From assembly GCA_017428545.1 (NCBI GenBank), contig JAFRQR010000002.1:124001-188000 (forward strand): a stretch of 64,000 nucleotides of DNA, in the 5' to 3' direction. The notes under the pieces are model-generated. The model had not been told where the DNA came from. It saw only the letters and a list, made by a program, of their open reading frames with translations, and made no database searches. Positions 1-7,554 of the stretch are shown piece after piece; within the stretch, counting starts at the first letter, position 1, and each line of letters starts with the position of its first letter. A program made the position numbers and the translations under genes. This DNA comes from Clostridiales bacterium (GTDB lineage Bacteria > Bacillota > Clostridia > Saccharofermentanales > Saccharofermentanaceae).

Positions 1-804
1 GACGATATGAAGCAGGCTTTTGCGAAGGGTATCCGCGAACAGTATCTTGCCGAGTACGCTACTAAGATGGAGCAGGAACTCGCGACAAAGACTCCTGCTG
101 AACTATCCGCGGCCCTTGATCAGAATATGGATAAGTTCACGGATGAAGAGTGTGCAGGATTCTACGACAGTGTGCTTGAGTTCTCCGCGTTCACATACGA
201 TTACAATCTGATCCGTCTGGGTGGCCTGGATCTGGATAAGCCGTCTGCGATCCGCCTTTATGCGAACTCTTTCGAGAATAAAGATACTGTCGTTGACTGC
301 ATCGACGAGTACAATGAGTCCGTTCCGGAACTTCAGAAGATCAAGTACACAGATTACATCGGTATCCTGATGTCTTCGGTAACAACGATCATCGACGCGA
401 TCACATATGTCCTTATCGCATTCGTTGCTGTATCCCTTATCGTATCCTCGATCATGATCGGTGTTATCACATTGATCTCGGTTCAGGAAAGAACAAAGGA
501 GATCGGTATCCTGCGTTCTCTCGGTGCTTCTAAGAAGAATGTCTCCAGAATGTTTAACGCTGAGACGATCATTATCGGATTCACATCAGGCTTACTTGGT
601 GTATTGATCACGTATCTGTTATTGATACCGATCAACATTATCGTTCATACGCTGACGGGACTTAACAACCTTACAGGCGTTCTGCCGATCCCGACAGCGA
701 TCATCCTTATCATCATCAGTATGCTTCTGACATTGATCGCCGGTATCATCCCGTCCAGATCTGCTGCGAAGAAGGATCCTGTTGTAGCACTCAGAACAGA
801 GTAA
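1..804 (+). CDS. ABC transporter permease, C-terminal part (FtsX/MacB type), 5' partial
   Basis: The reading frame is open to the left edge, so only the last 267 residues are present. The visible part has an extracytoplasmic stretch of about 115 residues, then three or four hydrophobic membrane segments. Between the first two lies the cytoplasmic motif QERTKEIGILRSLGASK, typical of FtsX/MacB permeases (known family feature). It ends with the usual PSRSAAKKDPVVALR tail. Such permeases work with an ATPase, often in export of peptides or lipids or in envelope stress; the partner and substrate lie outside the window. A strong terminator follows directly, so this is the last gene of its operon. 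Confidence 0.88.
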   Translation, partial: DDMKQAFAKGIREQYLAEYATKMEQELATKTPAELSAALDQNMDKFTDEECAGFYDSVLEFSAFTYDYNLIRLGGLDLDKPSAIRLYANSFENKDTVVDCIDEYNESVPELQKIKYTDYIGILMSSVTTIIDAITYVLIAFVAVSLIVSSIMIGVITLISVQERTKEIGILRSLGASKKNVSRMFNAETIIIGFTSGLLGVLITYLLLIPINIIVHTLTGLNNLTGVLPIPTAIILIIISMLLTLIAGIIPSRSAAKKDPVVALRTE

Positions 805-830
805 ACTTCATAAGATTTGATCAAAACGAA

Positions 831-877
831 AATGAGTTCTTCGTGCCGTCATTCTGTTGGCACGGAGAACTTTTTTC
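831..877 (+). terminator. Rho-independent terminator after the ABC permease
   Basis: A 13-bp stem, AGTTCTTCGTGCC (835-847) with GGCACGGAGAACT (859-871), has one T/G wobble and an 11-nt loop and is followed by a run of T to 876. It separates the permease from the cysteine desulfurase. Confidence 0.88.
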
Positions 878-933
878 ATGGCCGTAAATTACGATATAAT
901 ATGAGTATGCAAGGATTCAAATCTGGAGATAGT

Positions 934-2043
934 ATGGAACGCGTTTATCTGGACAATGCCGCAACCACCAAGATCCGTCCGGAAGTACTGGATGTGATGG
1001 TCCGCGCCTATTCCGAGTTCGGAAATCCATCTTCCGTGCATCGCGAAGGACAGCATGCAAAAAAAGCAATCGAAGAAGCGCGTGAAAGTATCGCTTTAAG
1101 TCTCAATTGTGATCCTGCCGAGATATATTTCACATCCGGCGGGACCGAGTCCGATAACTGGGCCGTGAAATGCGCCGCAAAAGGACATGTGATCACATCA
1201 AAGATCGAGCATCCTGCCGTTCTCCGTTCAGTTGAGATGCTAGAAAAGCACGGGCTGAAAGTTACATATCTTCCCGTAGATAAGAATGGCCTTATTTCTC
1301 CTGACTCTTTGGAAAAAGCACTTACTCCTGATACGTCTTTGGTATCGGTCATGATGGCGAACAACGAGATCGGAACGATCGAACCGATCCGAGAATTAAG
1401 TAGTATTGCCCATGATCATGGTACGCTTTTCCATACAGATGCCGTACAGGCCGTCGGAACCGTTCCGGTGGATATTCAAAAACTAGGAGTCGATCTTCTT
1501 TCGTTTTCCGCGCATAAGTTTTACGGACCCAAAGGTATCGGTGGTCTTTATGTGAAGAAGGGAACAGAGATCTCATCTCTGCTAAACGGCGGATCACAGG
1601 AGTTCAATAAGCGTGCCGGAACACAAAATGTCCCGGGGATCCTCGGAATGGCAGAAGCTCTCAGATTGTCCGTGTCTGAGCAAGAAAAAACTGTTGCACG
1701 CATCTCCGAATTGAGAGATCTTCTGAAAAAAGAGCTTGTCGATAAGATCCCTGCGGTGCTTTTCCATGGGGATGAATCATCATCTCTTCCCGGAATCGTC
1801 AACTTTTATATTCCGGGGATGGACGGGGAGAAGACCTTGCTTCTTTTAGATGTGAAGGGTTTTGCCTGTTCCGGCGGAGCTGCATGCTCATCCAAGGATA
1901 GTGCTGTTTCGCACGTGCTTTCTGCAATCGGCGCAACAAAGGAAGAAGCGAAGAATTCACTTCGCATCAGCATCGGTGCATATAATGAGAAAGAAGAGAT
2001 CCATTCTTTTGTTGATGTATTATCTTCCGTTTTAAGACCCTGA
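934..2043 (+). CDS. Cysteine desulfurase, NifS/IscS family
   Basis: A 369-residue PLP enzyme that takes sulfur from cysteine and passes it as a persulfide to acceptors for Fe-S clusters, tRNA thiolation or thiamine. Visible features are the N-terminal YLDNAATT motif, the PLP lysine in SFSAHKFYGPKG, and the flexible active-site loop FACSGGAACSS carrying the catalytic cysteine. The ATG at 934 is chosen because the family starts with this motif and GGAG sits just upstream (925-928); an upstream in-frame extension to 817 would run through the terminator. A TATAAT at 895-900 is a likely -10 box with no clear -35. It is convergent with the thiamine thiazole operon, so a sulfur-donor role there is possible but only inferred. 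Confidence 0.93.
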   Translation: MERVYLDNAATTKIRPEVLDVMVRAYSEFGNPSSVHREGQHAKKAIEEARESIALSLNCDPAEIYFTSGGTESDNWAVKCAAKGHVITSKIEHPAVLRSVEMLEKHGLKVTYLPVDKNGLISPDSLEKALTPDTSLVSVMMANNEIGTIEPIRELSSIAHDHGTLFHTDAVQAVGTVPVDIQKLGVDLLSFSAHKFYGPKGIGGLYVKKGTEISSLLNGGSQEFNKRAGTQNVPGILGMAEALRLSVSEQEKTVARISELRDLLKKELVDKIPAVLFHGDESSSLPGIVNFYIPGMDGEKTLLLLDVKGFACSGGAACSSKDSAVSHVLSAIGATKEEAKNSLRISIGAYNEKEEIHSFVDVLSSVLRP

Positions 2044-2066
2044 AATAAGAAGTCTTCTATTTAAGT

Positions 2067-2636
2067 CTACAGGAGCATGGCAGATGACATTATGCAGGCC
2101 CCGGCCGCGCCTGTTTCTGATATTTCGGAAATACGTTCTTTCGTTATTCCTCCTATGGCAAAAACAGGAACCGATGACTCATTGCATATATCGTATAAGA
2201 AGCTGATACCACGAGGGTTTAGGCCTTTCTTGCAATCAGTAGCAAATATATGGCCGCATGTTACGTAACTGACGTTTAGCGATTCCGCCTGTTTCAATTG
2301 TTGCAAACTGTGTATGGACGTGCCTGCCGTTTCAAACTCATGTGTGGTATTTACGTTTAGTAGCGGTAACGGCATATGGATTCTTGAGATTCCGAGTTTT
2401 TTCGCCACTTGAGGATAATTGTGGATCGTAAGTTCTACATTATTTTCCACACAAGCTCGAAATACTTTCTCTGCAAGGCGCAGATAGTCGTCTTCCGAAA
2501 GGTCCTTTTCACGAAGAATGATGGATGATATTCCTGCCTGACGGATCCTCGGGATCTGTTCCCATAGTGGCCGCGGGCATAATTGACGCGAAGTAACGGC
2601 GATAATTTTCAAACGATCAGATGAATACATAATCAT
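2067..2636 (-). CDS. tenI: TenI-like thiazole tautomerase / ThiE-family protein
   Basis: A 189-residue TIM-barrel protein of the thiamine phosphate synthase family. It has the early LREK motif and a C-terminal FAIGGI phosphate-binding loop. The stretch GHIFATDCKKG matches the TenI signature GHVFETDCKKG, whose histidine belongs to the tautomerase active site, rather than the equivalent region of ThiE (established family knowledge). TenI aromatises the thiazole carboxylate made by ThiG. The gene overlaps thiH by 20 nt and is last in thiS-thiF-thiG-thiH-tenI, which fits. A ThiE synthase role cannot be excluded; automated pipelines often name this gene thiE. Confidence 0.85.
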   Translation of the reverse strand: MIMYSSDRLKIIAVTSRQLCPRPLWEQIPRIRQAGISSIILREKDLSEDDYLRLAEKVFRACVENNVELTIHNYPQVAKKLGISRIHMPLPLLNVNTTHEFETAGTSIHSLQQLKQAESLNVSYVTCGHIFATDCKKGLNPRGISFLYDICNESSVPVFAIGGITKERISEISETGAAGACIMSSAMLL

Positions 2637-3774
2637 TTAGAACGGGCTGAAGACCTCTTCCTTTTATTGCATTAATGACTTCGTCGAGACTTCTTACATC
2701 GCTGATCTCGAACTGAGAATCTCCGACTTCGCCAGATTCCTCGACGTGGCTTCCGATTCCGGTACTGACGCCTGCAGAGATCTTCGTTGCGCACATTCCG
2801 ATCACGTGATCTCGAAATCCTGCGCGTTCTCTCGTCGAAATCGTAAGACCGGCAAAAGGCATAAAAATACGATATGCGCACATGACCTGAAGCAACTGCT
2901 TTTCATGCACATCTTTCGGATTTATCTTATCATTGTTGATGATCGGACGAAGCCTCGGACAACTGAAAGAGATTTCGGCATGTGGATATTTTCTTTGCAG
3001 AAGATATGCATGTGTTCCGACTGCAAAAGCATCTTTCCTAAAGTCGGAAAGACCGAGAAGCGCTGCAAAAGCAACTCCGCGCATTCCGCCTCGGATCGCT
3101 CTTTCCTGAGCGTTTAACCTGTATGGGAAGATCCTCTTGTGGCCTGCCAGATGAAGCTGTTCATACCTATCACTGTCATAGGTCTCTTGAAAAACGGTCA
3201 CAAAATCTGCGCCGCATTCATGAATATACGCGTATTCGTCTGTATTCATCGGATATACCTCGATACCGACATTTTTGAAATACTCATGAGCGATCCTGCA
3301 TGCATTCCCGATATATTCAACATTACTCATATTCCGGCTTTCACCGGTCAGTATAAGCACTTCCTCCATTCCTGTCTTTGCGATGGCTTCCATTTCGCGC
3401 CTTATACCATCTTCGTCCAGTTTTGCCCGGCGGATCTTGTTCATACAATTGAAGCCGCAGTAGATGCAATGGTTCTCGCAGTAGTTTGAGATATAAAGCG
3501 GAGTAAAAAGAAGGACAGAGTTTCCAAAGTGCTTCTGTGTTTCTTTTGTAGCTCTTTCAGCGATAAGTTCCAGAAAAGGTTCGGCCGCAGGGGAGAGAAG
3601 AGCCCCGAAATCATGAAGTGAGAGAGATTCTTTTCGAAGTGCCCTCATGACATCAGATGCGGAATATTCCTGGTAGTCGAAATGATGCATTGCATCAATA
3701 ACCCGGTCCTGGATATCAGAATCCGGAAGGATCTCCATATCCGGGAGGTATTTCATATGATCGATTTTATCCAT
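2617..3774 (-). CDS. thiH: 2-iminoacetate synthase ThiH (radical SAM)
   Basis: A 385-residue radical SAM enzyme that cleaves tyrosine to dehydroglycine (2-iminoacetate), the glycine-derived precursor of the thiamine thiazole in anaerobes. The CxxxCxxC cluster motif is visible as CENHCIYC near residue 105, followed by GFNCMNKI. Length fits ThiH (about 370-390). A GTG at 3789 is in frame, but ATG at 3774 is preferred because GAGG lies 9 nt upstream of it and the GTG has no site. The preceding thiG ends at 3786, so the genes are translationally close. Having ThiH rather than ThiO fits an anaerobe. Confidence 0.95.
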   Translation of the reverse strand: MDKIDHMKYLPDMEILPDSDIQDRVIDAMHHFDYQEYSASDVMRALRKESLSLHDFGALLSPAAEPFLELIAERATKETQKHFGNSVLLFTPLYISNYCENHCIYCGFNCMNKIRRAKLDEDGIRREMEAIAKTGMEEVLILTGESRNMSNVEYIGNACRIAHEYFKNVGIEVYPMNTDEYAYIHECGADFVTVFQETYDSDRYEQLHLAGHKRIFPYRLNAQERAIRGGMRGVAFAALLGLSDFRKDAFAVGTHAYLLQRKYPHAEISFSCPRLRPIINNDKINPKDVHEKQLLQVMCAYRIFMPFAGLTISTRERAGFRDHVIGMCATKISAGVSTGIGSHVEESGEVGDSQFEISDVRSLDEVINAIKGRGLQPVLNDYVFI

Positions 3775-3785
3775 GATGCTCAACC

Positions 3786-4559
3786 TCACTCTTGAAGAAA
3801 TCCGGTCAGCGGAGAAGAAGCAGATGCCCGGTCAAGTACACGGCCGGTTCTGGACAGGTATGCCATTCTTCCTGCGATGATCGCATGACGGAAAGCTTCT
3901 GCCATATCAATGATGTTACCGGCAGTTGCGATCGCCGTATTCGCCATGATTGCGGAAGCGCCCATCTCCATGGCCTCACATGCCTGAGAAGGTTTACCAA
4001 TACCGGCATCTACGATGATCGGCAGATCGATCTCTTCAATCAGAATACGGATAAATTGTCTGGTTGAAAGGCCCTGGTTAGATCCTATCGGCGCTGCAAG
4101 CGGCATGATGGCAGCTGCGCCGGCATTAGCCATATCTCTTGCGGCATTTAGATCCGGGTACATATACGGCATCGGTATAAAACCGTCTTTGGCGAGCATT
4201 TCACAGGCTTTTGCCGTTTCGTAATTGTCAGGAAGCAGATACTTGGAGTCGTGAATAACTTCAATCTTTATAAACTTCCCGCATCCGGCTTCTCGAGCGA
4301 GCCTTGCGATTTTTACCGCTTCCTCTGCATTTCTTGCTCCAGAGGTATTGGGAAGAAGAGTCACATCTTCCGGAATATGTTCAAGGATGTTACCGCTGAA
4401 ACTGTTAACTCTTCTAAGTGCAAGAGTGATCATCTGCGCGCCGGCATGGTCAACTGCCGCCTTTATAAGTTCGGGATCATATTTGCCAGACCCAAGGATA
4501 AACCTTGAGGTGAATTCATGACCTCCGATAATCAGTTTGTCTTGTTTTTGATCGTACAT
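3786..4559 (-). CDS. thiG: Thiazole synthase ThiG
   Basis: A 257-residue TIM-barrel enzyme that joins deoxyxylulose phosphate, 2-iminoacetate and sulfur from ThiS thiocarboxylate into the thiazole phosphate. Typical motifs are RFILGSGKY near the N-terminus, [14 protein letters not shown] in the middle, and the phosphate-binding region [22 protein letters not shown] and ANTAIA towards the end. The start ATG is preceded by GGAGG with good spacing. It lies between thiF and thiH in the expected order. Confidence 0.96.
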   Translation of the reverse strand: MYDQKQDKLIIGGHEFTSRFILGSGKYDPELIKAAVDHAGAQMITLALRRVNSFSGNILEHIPEDVTLLPNTSGARNAEEAVKIARLAREAGCGKFIKIEVIHDSKYLLPDNYETAKACEMLAKDGFIPMPYMYPDLNAARDMANAGAAAIMPLAAPIGSNQGLSTRQFIRILIEEIDLPIIVDAGIGKPSQACEAMEMGASAIMANTAIATAGNIIDMAEAFRHAIIAGRMAYLSRTGRVLDRASASSPLTGFLQE

Positions 4560-4577
4560 TTTTATCCTCCTGATTGA

Positions 4578-5207
4578 TTATTGATCCAATATTATTTCAA
4601 TGGCGCGGGAAGCCATATGTCCGGCGCAAATGAGAACTCGTGAAGCCGTTAGGCCGACACCATCTTCCACATCGGAAATTCCGTCTCCACATATTGTCAG
4701 ATGATCGGTAATCCTTTTTGTGGTTATCGCATTTGCATTACCGTATCCGGCCATTCCGATCCCTGAGATAACATGCTTATCCGGCATTGTTTCTAATACG
4801 CAATTTACCAGCATCGCTTTTGCCTCCGGCTTATCAAAGGCCTCGATGATAATGTCGCAATCTGAAAAGATCCTCTTACAGTTATTTTCAGATATCCGTT
4901 CATCATAAGATCTGATCTTGCAAAATGGGTTTATCTCCTGAATCTTTCGTGGAAGAGCTTCTGCTTTCTTTTCTCCGATATCTGAAAGAGTATATATCTG
5001 GCGGTTAATATTTGATAGTTCGACTACATCAAAGTCAGCAAGTGTCAGATATCCGATACCGCTTCTTGCCAGCGCACAGACTATATTAGATCCAAGACCT
5101 CCCAGTCCCGCTACGCCGATATGTGCATGTTTCATGATGTGATAGATCGGACGATCAGACCTTGAATCTATGGCTGATTCATATTCCTTTTCTGTGACCG
5201 GATCCAT
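4578..5207 (-). CDS. thiF: ThiF-family sulfur carrier adenylyltransferase (short form)
   Basis: A 209-residue E1-like enzyme that adenylates the C-terminal glycine of ThiS so that sulfur can be loaded. It shows the nucleotide-binding loop GVAGLGGLGSN, the LADFDVVELSNINRQ stretch and DIIIEAFDKPEAK. It is shorter than E. coli ThiF (about 250) and has no obvious paired CxxC zinc motif, which fits the short clostridial ThiF family 2. Its ATG shares one base with the thiS stop (TGATG), indicating translational coupling. Confidence 0.92.
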   Translation of the reverse strand: MDPVTEKEYESAIDSRSDRPIYHIMKHAHIGVAGLGGLGSNIVCALARSGIGYLTLADFDVVELSNINRQIYTLSDIGEKKAEALPRKIQEINPFCKIRSYDERISENNCKRIFSDCDIIIEAFDKPEAKAMLVNCVLETMPDKHVISGIGMAGYGNANAITTKRITDHLTICGDGISDVEDGVGLTASRVLICAGHMASRAIEIILDQ

Positions 5208-5398
5208 CAGCCGCCCCCTACAAAGCCGACGATATCAACTTCATCGCCATCTTTAAGTTCTCTGTTATAGTTGCTTTTCGGAAGGATCTCTCCGCATATC
5301 ATGACAGCGGTTCTTCCCGTATCGAGATTCATATCGCGAAGAATGTTTAAAACAGTCATTCCTTGATAAGGCTTTTCTTCGCCGTTGATCGTAACCAA
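5207..5398 (-). CDS. thiS: Sulfur carrier protein ThiS
   Basis: A 63-residue ubiquitin-like protein ending in GFVGGG, the glycine tail that becomes the thiocarboxylate. The start is set by the ribosome binding site: AAGGGAG (5413-5407) lies 8 nt before a TTG at 5398, whereas an in-frame ATG at 5416 would sit upstream of and inside the site. The resulting N-terminus, MVTINGEEK, matches the normal ThiS start and length (62-66 residues). It is the first gene of the thiazole operon, behind a leader with an internal terminator. Confidence 0.92.
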   Translation of the reverse strand: MVTINGEEKPYQGMTVLNILRDMNLDTGRTAVMICGEILPKSNYNRELKDGDEVDIVGFVGGG

Positions 5399-5426
5399 AA
5401 AGATCACTCCCTTCATTTTTCAGTGC

Positions 5427-5484
5427 AAAAAAAATACAGCACGTCCGGATCTTGCACCGATGGTGGTACACCCCGGACACGCTG
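5427..5484 (-). terminator. Intrinsic terminator inside the thiS leader (candidate attenuator)
   Basis: Read on the minus strand, CAGCGTGTCCGG (5484-5473) pairs with CCGGACGTGCTG (5448-5437), followed by TA and eight T (to 5427). The two non-Watson-Crick positions are G-U pairs in minus-strand RNA but A-C mismatches in plus-strand RNA, so the structure belongs to the thiS transcript. The 24-nt apical region holds two short competing hairpins (GGTG-TAC-CACC or CACC-ATC-GGTG). It lies between the promoter and thiS, so read-through must be controlled or partial. No THI-box (TPP riboswitch) sequence is recognisable. Confidence 0.75.
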
Positions 5485-5504
5485 CTTCCAACGGTCTGGA
5501 AAAT

Positions 5505-5533
5505 AGTACACCACTATTTCGATGTGATGTCAA
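5505..5533 (-). promoter_or_regulatory. Promoter of the thiS operon
   Basis: On the minus strand, TTGACA (5533-5528) is a perfect -35 box, with a 17-nt spacer and TGTACT (5510-5505) as a 4/6 -10 box. The predicted leader is about 100 nt and contains the intrinsic terminator. The sequence GGTGTAC occurs both across the -10 box and in the terminator loop. Confidence 0.68.
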
Positions 5534-5615
5534 GCAGTCAAAAACTGAGACTGTATATACTTCCTTAAGCGATGCTATAATAGAAAAAAGTGTAAGCGAC
5601 GGGGAGACACAGAAT

Positions 5616-6638
5616 ATGAGAGAGATCACACTTGGAAAAACAGGAATCACAGTACCTCAGAACGCTTTTGGCGCACTTCCGATCCAGCGTGTCGACCAGG
5701 ATACGGCCGTAAAACTTCTTCGAAAAGCCTATGATGGCGGAATGCGTTTTTTTGATACCGCAAGAGCATATACCGATAGTGAAGTGAAGGTGGGTGCCGC
5801 CTTTGACGGGATGCGTGACAAAGTCTTCATTGCCTCAAAGACCCAGGCAAAAGATCCTGATCAATTCTGGAAGGATCTGGATACGACCCTTAAGAATCTT
5901 CGGACCGATTATCTCGATATCTACCAGTTCCATTGTGCCAATAAGTGCTATCGCCCGGGAGACGGAAGTGGTATGTATGAGGCAATGCTGGAAGCGAAAA
6001 AACAGGGCAAGATCCGTCATATCAGTATCACTGCCCATTTGATCGGAGTTGCGGAAGAAATCGTTTCCTCCGGTCTTTATGAGACCCTTCAGTTTCCTTT
6101 TTCTTACCTTGCTTCTGACCGTGATATTGCTTTGGTAAAAGCATGTAATGAGGCGGATATGGGCTTTATCGCCATGAAAGGACTTGCCGGCGGACTTTTG
6201 ACGAACAGCCGTGCATGTATGGCTTTTATGAGTGAATACAATGTTCTTCCTATATGGGGCATCCAGAGAGAAGCGGAACTGGATCAGTGGCTCTCGTTCT
6301 TTAACGAAGATTATGAAATGACCGATGAGATCAAGGAGTTTATCGAAAAAGATAAATTGAACCTTCAGGGTGATTTCTGCCGTGGATGCGGATATTGCAT
6401 GCCGTGCACAGTCGATATCCAGATCAACCAGTGCGCGCGAATGTCCCAGCTGATCCGCCGTTCACCATCGGAAAATTTCAAAGGTGAATTCTGGCAGGGA
6501 GAAATGGCGAAGATCGAAAACTGCGTCGATTGCGGGATCTGTAAGACAAAATGCCCTTATGGACTGGACACACCGAGTCTTCTTCGTAAGAACCTTGCAG
6601 ATTACAAAAAGATCATCCGTTGCGAGATCGAAGTTTAA
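5616..6638 (+). CDS. Aldo/keto reductase with C-terminal 4Fe-4S motifs
   Basis: A 340-residue protein. The N-terminal about 260 residues are an aldo/keto reductase barrel with the tetrad residues visible (D and Y in FFDTARAYTDSE, K in IASKTQ, H in YQFHC). The C-terminus has a cysteine-rich region with CRGCGYCMPC and CVDCGICKTKCPYG, so it probably carries iron-sulfur clusters, as in a widespread anaerobe family of unknown substrate. ATG 5616 is chosen because GGGGAG (5601-5606) precedes it and the family begins with the LGKTGI motif; an in-frame extension to 5385 would cross the divergent thiS promoter. TATAAT at 5576-5581 is a likely -10 box. The exact reaction is not known. Confidence 0.9.
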   Translation: MREITLGKTGITVPQNAFGALPIQRVDQDTAVKLLRKAYDGGMRFFDTARAYTDSEVKVGAAFDGMRDKVFIASKTQAKDPDQFWKDLDTTLKNLRTDYLDIYQFHCANKCYRPGDGSGMYEAMLEAKKQGKIRHISITAHLIGVAEEIVSSGLYETLQFPFSYLASDRDIALVKACNEADMGFIAMKGLAGGLLTNSRACMAFMSEYNVLPIWGIQREAELDQWLSFFNEDYEMTDEIKEFIEKDKLNLQGDFCRGCGYCMPCTVDIQINQCARMSQLIRRSPSENFKGEFWQGEMAKIENCVDCGICKTKCPYGLDTPSLLRKNLADYKKIIRCEIEV

Positions 6639-7453
6639 ACCAGCGGCTCCGCATGACGCTTTCTTGCGACATAGTATGAGTTTTCGGTAAATCCAAACGT
6701 ACTCAGATATTCTGCGACTTCTTTAAAGTGTATGCAGAGGGTATCGCTGCTGTGTGAATCAGATCCGAGAGAAATGTTTCTTCCCCCGAGTTCATAGTAA
6801 CGCTTCAGGATCTCAGGATCCGGAAGTACATCTTCCAGACCTTTTTTACGCATCTTGTCAACGGATCTCGTATTGATCTCCAGGCACTTGTCTTTATTTA
6901 CGATTGCAGTAAGGAACCGGTCAAAACTTTCGGGGCACTGGCTGTACTTGATCTGAGGTTTTTCGTAAGGCGCATATCGGTTAATGTAGTCATAATGACC
7001 GACGATATCAAAATTATTGCAGCCCTCGACAAGATCCGCCATTTCTTCAATGTAGCGTGTATAAACCGTTACCATGGGATCTTCGTAGCCGTCACGGAAG
7101 AAGTACGGATCTTTTCCTTTATAAAGGTGATTGGACATGATGACGCTGTCAAACGGGTATTGGGCGATCATATCGTCGTAAAAAGCACATAGATGCTTCT
7201 GATAACCAAGTTCGATCCCTCGGTAAAGCGGAAGATCTCTTGCATATTCGATCCAGGATTTGGATTCTTCAAAGAAAGAAGGGAGATCAAAGATCTGGGA
7301 GACACCGATGTCGTGAGGATAGTCACCCTCATAGTGTTCGGTTACTGCAACACCATTCATGCCAAGTGCTTTACAAGCATCGATAAGTTCAATGGCAGAC
7401 ATTTTTGCGTCTGAACTATAGTGTTTCGTGTGATTATGGTTATCTATATACAT
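6635..7453 (-). CDS. PHP-domain phosphoesterase, histidinol-phosphatase-like
   Basis: A 272-residue protein of the PHP family. It starts with the metal-binding motif DNHNHTKH and continues with VAVTEHYEGD, a histidine-containing RGIELGY region, and a C-terminal SLGSDSH motif, all normal PHP metal ligands. This subgroup is often called HisK-type histidinol phosphatase, but no his genes are nearby, so the substrate is unproven. ATG 7453 is preferred over the upstream GTG at 7492 because GAGG lies 6 nt before it and the family starts with this motif. Its stop overlaps that of the convergent aldo/keto reductase by 4 nt. Confidence 0.85.
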   Translation of the reverse strand: MYIDNHNHTKHYSSDAKMSAIELIDACKALGMNGVAVTEHYEGDYPHDIGVSQIFDLPSFFEESKSWIEYARDLPLYRGIELGYQKHLCAFYDDMIAQYPFDSVIMSNHLYKGKDPYFFRDGYEDPMVTVYTRYIEEMADLVEGCNNFDIVGHYDYINRYAPYEKPQIKYSQCPESFDRFLTAIVNKDKCLEINTRSVDKMRKKGLEDVLPDPEILKRYYELGGRNISLGSDSHSSDTLCIHFKEVAEYLSTFGFTENSYYVARKRHAEPLV

Positions 7454-7484
7454 AAATGCCTCAATTTCTAAGTGGTCAGTCGAG

Positions 7485-7513
7485 TTTACCACGACATTAT
7501 GGTATCATATATT
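7485..7513 (+). promoter_or_regulatory. Putative promoter of the M18 aminopeptidase gene
   Basis: TTTACC (7485-7490), a 17-nt spacer and TATATT (7508-7513) form a plausible sigma-A promoter 42 nt upstream of the start codon. Confidence 0.45.
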
Positions 7514-7554
7514 CGTATTTTTTGTTTAATTTCTTTCTTAGAAGGAGTGATTAT

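Noticed and set aside
817-933. N-terminal extension of the cysteine desulfurase
   Set aside because: It would cover the terminator and promoter region; the binding site and family alignment support ATG 934.
5545-5550. CTGAGA, a THI-box-like hexamer near the thiamine operon
   Set aside because: It is on the plus strand, upstream of the aldo/keto reductase and not of thiS, and none of the other conserved TPP riboswitch segments is present.
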